64,000 bases of DNA from Trogon surrucura (Eukaryota; Chordata; Aves; Trogoniformes; Trogonidae). A program made the position numbers and the translations under genes. Under the pieces are notes generated by a model. It saw nothing but the letters and a program-made list of their open reading frames with translations. It did not search any database and was not told the DNA's origin. Each line of letters opens with the position of its first letter. The first letter of the stretch is position 1. Where the stretch lies: NCBI GenBank assembly GCA_020746105.1, contig CM036628.1, forward strand, positions 21,409,191 to 21,473,190, read 5' to 3'. This document shows positions 61,101 through 64,000 of the stretch, one piece after another.

Positions 61101-61491
61101 GTCTCGCTGCCGCCCCGAGCCTGCCAGCAGCCCGGCTTGGGGCGTGCAGAGCACGTCGGGGGCTGGCGGCACACGCACGGACCCCACCGACAACCGTGTT
61201 ACAGCCCCGGTGCCGCCCCCACAGGCGGGCTCTGCCTGCCCTCGGCACTGCCGGCTCCGGGACGTGGGCACCGGGCTCGCTGACCAACCCCACCCATCCA
61301 AAATTAACCTTCTGACGAGCACGACACCCCTCCCGAGCGGACGTCGGGCACTCGAGACGCCTTCTCCCGCCACCCCTTCTGGCGGCTTCTCCTGACATTA
61401 GGAGGGTGTCGAAAGAGAGACATCGTTTAAACAGACGGTTCCTTACCTTAGCTCTTTTGAAGCACGACCAGAAAAAGCCCAGCAATGGCAT
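18643..61491 (-). CDS. STARD8: STARD8 (DLC3), SAM-RhoGAP-START protein, 15 coding exons, complete
   Basis: This gene encodes a GTPase-activating protein for Rho-family GTPases of the DLC family (DLC1, STARD13, STARD8), which act at focal adhesions and junctions. The hand-built join of 15 exons gives 3240 bases and 1079 residues, and all introns are GT-AG with consistent phases. Order: short N-terminus; SAM about residues 28-95; long serine-rich linker about 100-600; RhoGAP about 628-830; START about 850-1075. In the RhoGAP domain, Arg667 in GIFRKSG is the arginine finger, and Lys704, Arg708 and Asn776 match conserved family positions. The linker has VYDNVP (Tyr429), the tensin-SH2-type motif, and LDDILQHMWGLQ (from about 453), the talin/FAK LD-like motif. 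STARD8 is preferred over DLC1 and STARD13 because of MTLNTCASMKLEVHFQ, GDCLVYVPRDHKPGTFP, DLPEPIFTSKLTDTF and IASAEENQMTAGNLAV. Human forms recalled are about 1023 and 1103 residues, so the length fits. No frameshift or stop is seen. Confidence 0.95.
18881..19057 (-). CDS. STARD8: STARD8 exon 14, START domain, residues 982-1041
   Basis: The exon encodes RWRTDLPRGACLLISISVEH followed by VEGGVKAVVLTSQYLIEPGP and MGRSRVTHICRADL. These are the last strands of the START domain. DLC1 and STARD13 have EPCG where this gene has EPGPMG, a small local difference. The acceptor is ctgtccctcag, the donor is TCAG|gtaaca, and the exon ends in phase 2. Confidence 0.95.
19238..19455 (-). CDS. STARD8: STARD8 exon 13, START domain, residues 910-982
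   Basis: The exon encodes VGDGHPLRLWKVSTDVEAPP, ATVLHRVLRERHLWDEDLLQ and YHYVTDSMAPHPRRDCVVL. This is the core of the START lipid-binding fold and very close to human STARD8. The acceptor is tggcctgtcag, the donor is TCCG|gtaagg, and the exon ends in phase 2. Confidence 0.95.
19456..19913 (-). other. STARD8: STARD8 intron 12
   Basis: The 458-base intron holds the GGGATG minisatellite and no other feature I can see. Confidence 0.9.
19579..19616. repeat. GGGATG-type minisatellite in STARD8 intron 12
   Basis: This is a short array of diverged GGGATG/GGGGTG units on the plus strand with many G runs. It lies in the 458-base intron between exons 12 and 13. The minus-strand transcript carries the C-rich complement. 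Confidence 0.75.
19914..20129 (-). CDS. STARD8: STARD8 exon 12, start of START domain, residues 838-909
   Basis: The exon encodes VSHDILLQLSSSYMAADAYP through KESSEKFKGWLSTPG and ends TELSCKK. EKFKGW is a conserved feature of the first START strand-helix region in DLC proteins. The acceptor is gctcttggcttgtag, the donor is AAAG|gtaaaa, and the exon is in phase 0 at both ends. Confidence 0.93.
20238..20265. repeat. Two copies of GGGATGATCCCA in STARD8 intron 11
   Basis: The 12-base unit occurs at 20238-20249 and 20254-20265. Each copy is almost its own reverse complement. It looks like a small local duplication with no evident function. Confidence 0.7.
20396..20510 (-). CDS. STARD8: STARD8 exon 11, end of RhoGAP domain, residues 799-837
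   Basis: The exon encodes AMHKRGTMGKPDQKDLNENM followed by AATQGLSHMITDCKKLFQ, the C-terminal helices of the RhoGAP domain. GKPDQKDLNEN is closer to DLC1 and STARD13 than to the human STARD8 sequence I recall (GRPGPRDLSDN). This bird copy thus probably keeps the ancestral form. The acceptor is tcccccacag, the donor is CCAG|gtgggt, and the exon ends in phase 0. Confidence 0.93.
20711..20921 (-). CDS. STARD8: STARD8 exon 10, RhoGAP domain, residues 729-799
   Basis: The exon encodes VSKEQRLQAVQAAVILMPDE, NREVLQTLLYFLSDIASAEE and NQMTAGNLAVCLAPSIFHLN, then VSKKESTSP. Asn776 in GNLAVCLAP is the conserved asparagine of the RhoGAP family that helps bind the GTPase. IASAEENQMTAGNLAV is identical to human STARD8 as I remember it and differs from DLC1 and STARD13. 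The acceptor is ccctgtgcag and the donor is CGAG|gtaagg. Confidence 0.95.
21079..21277 (-). CDS. STARD8: STARD8 exon 9, RhoGAP catalytic core, residues 663-729
   Basis: The exon begins VGIFRKSGVKSRIQALRHMN. Arg667 in GIFRKSG is the arginine finger that completes the active site of the bound Rho GTPase. LLKQYFRDLPEPIF follows, with Lys704 and Arg708 at the positions conserved across RhoGAPs. All catalytic residues are intact, so the protein should be an active GAP. The acceptor is cccggcag, the donor is CAGT|gtgagt, and the exon ends in phase 1. Confidence 0.95.
21531..21690 (-). CDS. STARD8: STARD8 exon 8, start of RhoGAP domain, residues 609-662
   Basis: The exon encodes TVPKFMKRSKVPDYRGKTVF, then GVPPVVNVQRTGQPLPQSIQ and QAMRYLRSQCLDQ. 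The FGVPP segment marks the beginning of the RhoGAP fold, and the rest is its first helix. The acceptor is cccccctgcag and the donor is CCAG|gtgatg. The exon ends in phase 0 just before the arginine-finger exon. Confidence 0.95.
21691..22105 (-). other. STARD8: STARD8 intron 7
   Basis: The 415-base intron has no additional exon or repeat that I can recognise. Confidence 0.9.
22106..22279 (-). CDS. STARD8: STARD8 exon 7, residues 551-609
   Basis: The exon encodes KLRWHSFQNSHRPSLNSASL and continues through EINRQSSAQLNLLQKCSLLR and LTAIMEKYSVPHKQAWTW. This is the conserved stretch just before the RhoGAP domain in all DLC proteins. The acceptor is tccccacag and the donor is CGTG|gtgagc. It ends in phase 2, and Trp609 is split across the junction. 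Confidence 0.95.
22280..23201 (-). other. STARD8: STARD8 intron 6
   Basis: The 922-base intron follows the large linker exon. I see no additional exon. Confidence 0.9.
23202..24556 (-). CDS. STARD8: STARD8 exon 6, large exon for the serine-rich linker, residues 100-551
   Basis: This 1355-base exon is the typical single large exon of DLC-family genes. It starts NEDSEEEDLCAISDRWAFQR, then has a basic segment KPKKRRSRSFLKRIESLRRK (about residues 217-236). This is followed by GDCLVYVPRDHKPGTFPKSL and SIESLCPVGG, a glycine/serine run, VSVYDNVPEF with Tyr429 and LDDILQHMWGLQQKVELW from about 453. An acidic run of Glu and Asp lies near 480-492, and ERRDSGVGASLTRPC is near 536-550. VYDNVP corresponds to the tensin-SH2 binding site of DLC1, and the LDDIL helix to its talin/FAK-binding LD motif. 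These elements are expected to place the protein at focal adhesions. The acceptor is ctgccccgcag, the donor is GCAG|gtgagc, and the exon ends in phase 2. Confidence 0.95.
24783..24846 (-). CDS. STARD8: STARD8 exon 5, residues 78-99, holds internal start Met81
   Basis: The exon encodes RLMTLNTCASMKLEVHFQ followed by RKQ, between acceptor tcctgcag and donor ACAG|gtacgt. The peptide from MTLN is nearly identical to the start of the 1023-residue human STARD8 protein. Translation from Met81 would therefore give a SAM-less form of 999 residues if a transcript begins in the introns upstream. The exon ends in phase 0. Confidence 0.95.
24847..27144 (-). other. STARD8: STARD8 intron 4
   Basis: This 2.3-kb intron separates the SAM exons from exon 5. 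If a transcript started here, translation from Met81 would give the SAM-less short form. No distinct CpG island or clear first exon was found. Confidence 0.9.
27145..27226 (-). CDS. STARD8: STARD8 exon 4, second half of SAM domain, residues 51-78
   Basis: The exon starts with AC completing an Asp codon and encodes DSLFPLDIGAVKKDH followed by SFLDQDSLKSLC. This is the second half of the DLC-type SAM domain. The acceptor is tcctccccag and the donor is GCAG|gtgacg. It ends in phase 2 and the split codon is Arg78. In DLC1 the SAM domain contributes to autoinhibition of the RhoGAP domain; the same role here is inferred. Confidence 0.95.
27227..28140 (-). other. STARD8: STARD8 intron 3
   Basis: This 914-base intron splits the SAM domain between LYE and DSLFP. 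It is GC-rich, with nothing else recognised. Confidence 0.9.
28141..28212 (-). CDS. STARD8: STARD8 exon 3, first half of SAM domain, residues 27-51
   Basis: The acceptor is ctttctttcag and the donor is GAAG|gtgaga. The exon encodes IEAKKACDWLRAAGFPQ followed by YAQLYE, the signature N-terminal half of the DLC-family SAM domain. It begins with two bases (AA) that complete a Glu codon, so any upstream exon must end in phase 1 with G. This is the common acceptor for the exon 2 route and for the alternative first exons proposed at 29.6 and 35.1 kb. It ends in phase 1. Confidence 0.95.
29480..29900. promoter_or_regulatory. CpG-rich block at candidate alternative promoter
   Basis: CpG-dense DNA surrounds the candidate first exon at 29567-29603, including a run of CG repeats at about 29605-29700. 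A guanine-rich stretch at 29758-29794 has several G runs that could form a G-quadruplex on the plus strand. It lies about 1.4 kb upstream of the first SAM exon, a natural place for a promoter of a second STARD8 transcript. Confidence 0.4.
29567..29603 (-). CDS. STARD8: Candidate STARD8 alternative first exon (MLFYRFSPATAR)
   Basis: An ATG with G at -3 (GCCATGC) opens MLFYRFSPATAR plus one G, then the donor CAGG|gtaagc. The phase (1) and the final G are exactly what the SAM exon at 28212 needs, giving ATAR-E-IEAK. The ATG lies in a CpG-rich block, as expected for a promoter-proximal first exon. The form would have 1065 residues. Alternative short N-termini in front of the SAM domain are known in the DLC family. 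There is no homologous peptide I can name, so the support is splice logic and base composition only. Confidence 0.5.
34780..34807. repeat. CAAA tetranucleotide microsatellite
   Basis: About five CAAA units end in an A run, in the large STARD8 intron. Confidence 0.85.
35073..35106 (-). CDS. STARD8: Candidate STARD8 alternative first exon (MNKARINSFCH)
   Basis: An ATG opens MNKARINSFCH plus one G, then the donor CATG|gtgagt, close to consensus. It is again in phase 1 with the G required to join the SAM exon (SFCH-E-IEAK). The form would have 1064 residues. The start context is weaker (C at -3) and there is no CpG island. Chance agreement is possible, since one donor in three has the right phase. 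Confidence 0.3.
40812..40847. repeat. T-run followed by long A-run
   Basis: T9 is followed by A16, TT and A9. The adjacent complementary homopolymers can fold into a hairpin. Intronic. Confidence 0.85.
43122..43155. repeat. T23-A11 inverted homopolymer
   Basis: A run of 23 T is directly followed by 11 A. This is the longest homopolymer in the window and a possible assembly weak point. Intronic. Confidence 0.9.
46078..46208. repeat. Polypurine GAAA-rich tract, about 130 bases
   Basis: The plus strand is almost purely A and G here, built from degenerate GAAA and GAAAA units with a single T. Such tracts can adopt triplex structure and are length-variable. A lysine/glutamate-rich frame seen here is an artefact of the repeat. 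Confidence 0.9.
49440..50460. promoter_or_regulatory. Strong intronic CpG island, candidate promoter
   Basis: This is the strongest CpG-dense block in the window, about 1 kb long, in the large STARD8 intron. On the minus strand a donor CGAAG|gtaaat at 49868-49875 would join to the SAM exon. An open frame on the minus strand (ATG near 50334) reaches that donor with the last G in the phase needed. The frame is mostly Gly, Pro and Arg and could just be the open frame expected of GC-rich DNA, so a non-coding first exon is more likely. Confidence 0.45.
49637..49657. repeat. Seven CAG triplets
   Basis: An uninterrupted run of seven CAG on the plus strand (CTG in the STARD8 direction) lies at the edge of the intronic CpG island. 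It would be in a 5' UTR if that island is a promoter. Confidence 0.9.
51908..52020. repeat. Short tandem array of 19-23-base units
   Basis: Two full 23-base copies of an AGCATATGGAATTAATTG-type unit lie at 51968-51990 and 51991-52013. They are flanked by a 19-base variant (51949-51967) and a partial copy. Just before, an ACAGCCTRGAGT unit is duplicated (about 51908-51940). Each main unit carries the palindromic core AATT within TTAATT and a CAYATG E-box-like site. Confidence 0.8.
52764..52780. repeat. Poly(A) run
   Basis: An A run lies on the plus strand in the large intron. There is no clear upstream retrocopy, so it is annotated only as a simple repeat. Confidence 0.7.
58656..58689 (-). 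CDS. STARD8: STARD8 exon 2, 34-base microexon, residues 16-27
   Basis: The exon reads CFTLVEDKKDA plus the first base of a Glu codon. It has a long pyrimidine tract ending in cttttcacag and a near-consensus donor GCAG|gtaagc. It starts in phase 0, matching exon 1, and ends in phase 1, matching the SAM exon at 28212, giving ...KKDAE-IEAK. The long human form has, as I remember it, a similar short peptide beginning CF and containing KKAAE here. The position, phases, splice sites and peptide agree, although the exon is far too short to show as a long reading frame. The next exon is about 30 kb away. Confidence 0.85.
58690..61446 (-). other. STARD8: STARD8 intron 1
   Basis: The 2.8-kb intron carries an AATAAA-plus-A-run on the plus strand near 59370-59392 and an AT-rich block near 60630-60730. 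It contains no recognised gene. Confidence 0.8.
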
Positions 61492-61850
61492 GATGCGCCG
61501 AGCGTTGAGGGGGGCGGCGCGGAGCCCCCCTAGAGCGCGGCGCCGGGGCGAGCGCAGCCCGGCAGCCCCATGGCCGCTGCCCCGGCGCTCGGCGCTGGCA
61601 GCGCAGGCAGCGGGGAGGAGGAGGAGGCAGCCGCCTGCGGAGGCGGGCCAGCGATTCAAACCCTGCACCGTTATTCAGTTGGTTGCGAACAGGCAAATTC
61701 CCCGAAGATCGCGAGTTTTAAAGAGCTCCACGCTTTCCTTCCTGCCCGGGTCGCGGGGAGTGGCGCTCGCTTCCCAGGCTGCGGGAAGGAGCGAGGGCAA
61801 AGAAACAGCCCCGGGGAGAAGGAACGGGAGTTTCGCTGTCAAAGGCACAT
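61080..61850. promoter_or_regulatory. CpG island over STARD8 exon 1, likely main promoter
   Basis: CpG dinucleotides are dense across exon 1 and its flanks, for example around 61500-61620. On the minus strand a TATA-like CTTTAAAA lies at 61716-61723, about 225 bases upstream of the ATG at 61491. That would put a start site near 61690 and give a 5' UTR of about 200 bases. The island is the best candidate for the main STARD8 promoter. Confidence 0.6.
61447..61491 (-). CDS. STARD8: STARD8 exon 1 (coding part), residues 1-15
   Basis: This exon encodes MPLLGFFWSCFKRAK and ends at the donor AAG|gtaagg in phase 0. I recall the long human STARD8 form as starting with a similar MPLL...FWSCF peptide, which supports this start. 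The ATG has A at -3, a favourable context. The same frame stays open upstream to another ATG at 61668, so a longer N-terminus cannot be excluded. The upstream part is GC-rich and unlike family proteins, so I treat it as 5' UTR. The exon sits in a CpG island, consistent with a promoter. Confidence 0.85.
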
Positions 61851-64000
61851 GTAGGACGTTGGAAATCCAAACCCCAGATGGTTTAGGTTTTCACTCCAGC
61901 CCCTGCTCCAGCTCGCAGGCGCACTTGAAAGGGCTCCCGATGCCATCCCCACCGAGGGACAAGCCGTCCCCACGCGGTCACGCTGCCGACCCTGGCTGCC
62001 CTCGCATACACCGGTGGGGCCAGTGCCCCCCAGCGGGGAGTAAAACACAGCCAAAACACACCCCCCAAGTCACCATCTGTGGCCCAGCCATTCACTCTGA
62101 CCCTATTCACGGCTTCTTATCTTCCCTCCGCAAACATTTGTGCAAGGTTAGCGTTTGTTCATAAGAAGGACCGTAATAAAAGGCAAAGCCACAAACTTTT
62201 ATGCAAGCCATCCAGGCAAGAAACCTTCTGCAGGCCCTTAAGAAAACCCCACCGACAGGTGATTGACGAGATTGTTTCGGAATAAGCAACAGCAGTTGGC
62301 CAGCAGTGACACCCGGGCTGGCGTCTGGCTGAGCCAACGCACTGGAACACAGTGGCTCTGCCCATGGCTGAGTGCAGTGCTGGGACCTCCAAAGCAGGGC
62401 TGGCACCTCAGCAGGCTGCTTCTGCCCGTTTCAGAGCCACCTCCACTGCTTTTCCCTGCCCGTCACCAGCGTCCTTCAGAGTGCCTGGCTTTGTGCACAC
62501 AGGGGCACAGACAGCCTTGGGATGCTACAGGAGGTAAAGACCATCAGGAAGAGGACCAGAGGAGCCAGCAAAGCACTGGCTGCCGTTGTTGGCAGAACCT
62601 GGTCGGTGGCAGCGCAAGCGCAGGACATCACACAGTGTGTGGCAGCTCCTCACAGCCATCGCCACGCCGAAGGGGTCGGCTCAGATCCCAAATCTCTGTT
62701 ACAGACGGATCAGTGCCAGCCCCACTGGTGCTCCCTGCAGTGGCAGCTCCTGAGAAACAGGAGCAGGGGGATAAAGCAAGGACGGGAGCATGGAAAACCA
62801 TGACACAGCAGAGCCAGAGAAGATGGCATCGAGCACCTGTAACATCCCACAGACTTGACCTGCACCCCAGCACCCTGGATCCGCAACGCCGGGCACCAGC
62901 ACGGTCCCAGCGGCGCCGGTGCCTGCTCCAGCTGCTTCCTTCCATCTCCCCCTCTCTCATTCCTCAGCGACGTCCTGGCATCACTCCCGGGCTTGGCACC
63001 AGCCACAGCTCCTCCCCTGTGTCCCTGCATTACTGGGCCAGTGCAGCGGGGATGGGGGCACCCAGGCACGGCGCAAGCTTTGTGCATAGGCCTCTTCTCT
63101 CCTTTAATGGACTAGGAAGACAGCCTCATCCCCATGGGACACTTGCCTGGGGTCACCTTTCCCAGCAATCATCTTACCTGTAGGTGGAGCCACGTGGGAA
63201 TCAAAGCCAGACACTGCTGCCCAAGAGGCAGCCACCCTGCACAACTCTCAAGGGCCAGAGTTTTCATTCCAAGGATTTGCAAATGCTTCTGTGCGGCGTA
63301 TGATGGCAGCTGGGACCAGTGCCCGTTGCCAGACGTCCCCATCCAGCTCACAGGGTCCCGCTGCCCAGTGCTGAGGCTACCAGGGGACCTCCACTGCCTG
63401 CCTTGGTGAGGCAGAGGCAACTCTTCAGGTGGCCACAGACCCCTGCAGGGTGACCACGACGGAGCGGTGGGGATGGCTCTGTCCTGCCCGAACCAGGAAC
63501 ATCCCTGTGGTAAGAGGGCAGCCCCATGGCTTTAACCATAATGAGAGGAGCCCACCAGAGGGAAGTGACCCCCCCAGCACCTCACCTCACAGCTTGCTCT
63601 GCCAGCATTCACTCCTTCTCCCACTTCCTTCAAAAGCAAAAAAAGAAAATAGACCCAAATTAGTGCAAACAGAAGAAAGACTTCTCCTCCCCAGGGCCTG
63701 GGAGACAAACCACAGAGGCTTTGGCATACTTGTGCAGCTTCTTCCTTCCTATCCAGTCATTCCAAAAGTATTCAAGTAATTTTAAATCTAGGATCCTTCT
63801 TCAGCATTCCAGGACACCATCCTAAGTCAGAACAGGTCCTGGGGACTGGATTCGCTGCACGGTGCCCAAAGCCTGCACACACCACAGCGGGTGTTCCCAC
63901 CGAGCGATGCCAGGACACAGGCTCCACTGCCACTCTCGTCTCTTCCCAACATCTTTAATGTAGCTGCTTCACAGGCATCTACAGGAAAACCAAAAGCAAT
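61851..64000. other. DNA upstream of STARD8, no gene supported
   Basis: A 306-residue open frame on the plus strand (62263-63183) is low-complexity and matches no family I know. On the minus strand an ATTAAA lies at 63953-63958 near the window edge and could mark the end of a neighbouring gene. YIPF6 is upstream of STARD8 in mammals, but no coding sequence confirms it. Confidence 0.5.

Noticed and set aside
62263..63183. 306-codon open frame on the plus strand
   Set aside because: It has irregular composition with no domain and no exon-like boundaries. Long random frames are common in GC-rich bird DNA.
1..64000. CRISPR arrays, prophage, bacterial operons, tRNA or rRNA genes
   Set aside because: None was seen. 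The sequence is vertebrate nuclear DNA with spliced genes, and the short tandem repeats present are ordinary microsatellites.

Overview
The window looks like a stretch of bird (or at least sauropsid) genome. It holds one complete multi-exon protein gene with GT-AG introns and CpG-rich first exons. It contains almost no interspersed repeats except a decayed CR1 LINE fragment. I see no prokaryotic gene organisation, CRISPR array, rRNA or tRNA.

The gene is STARD8 (also DLC3), on the minus strand. It encodes a Rho GTPase-activating protein with SAM, RhoGAP and START domains. I could join 15 coding exons by hand. All reading phases agree and every intron is GT-AG, from an ATG at 61491 down to a TGA at 18643-18645. 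The product is 1079 residues. The paralogues DLC1 and STARD13 fit less well. The RhoGAP arginine finger, the tensin-binding tyrosine motif, the talin/FAK LD-like motif and the START C-terminus are all present, so the gene appears intact.

Layout, left to right. 1-17.1 kb: intergenic DNA downstream of STARD8, with a CR1 relic at about 9.1-10.0 kb, several AT-rich homeobox/POU-type motif blocks and a few CpG-rich patches. About 17.12-18.64 kb: probable 3' UTR ending at an AATAAA signal. 18.64-28.2 kb: thirteen tightly packed exons (E15 to E3) carrying the SAM, linker, RhoGAP and START parts. 28.2-58.66 kb: one intron of about 30 kb holding candidate alternative first exons (29.6 kb, 35.1 kb), a strong CpG island (49.4-50.5 kb) and simple repeats. 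58.66-58.69 kb: a 34-base microexon (E2). 61.45-61.49 kb: the coding part of E1, inside a CpG island that is the likely main promoter. 61.9-64 kb: upstream DNA with no gene I can support.

The notable theme is N-terminal diversity. At least three different starts (at 61491, 35106 and 29603) can splice in the same phase onto the first SAM exon, each supplying the first base of the same Glu codon. An internal Met (residue 81) would give a form without the SAM domain, similar to the human short form.
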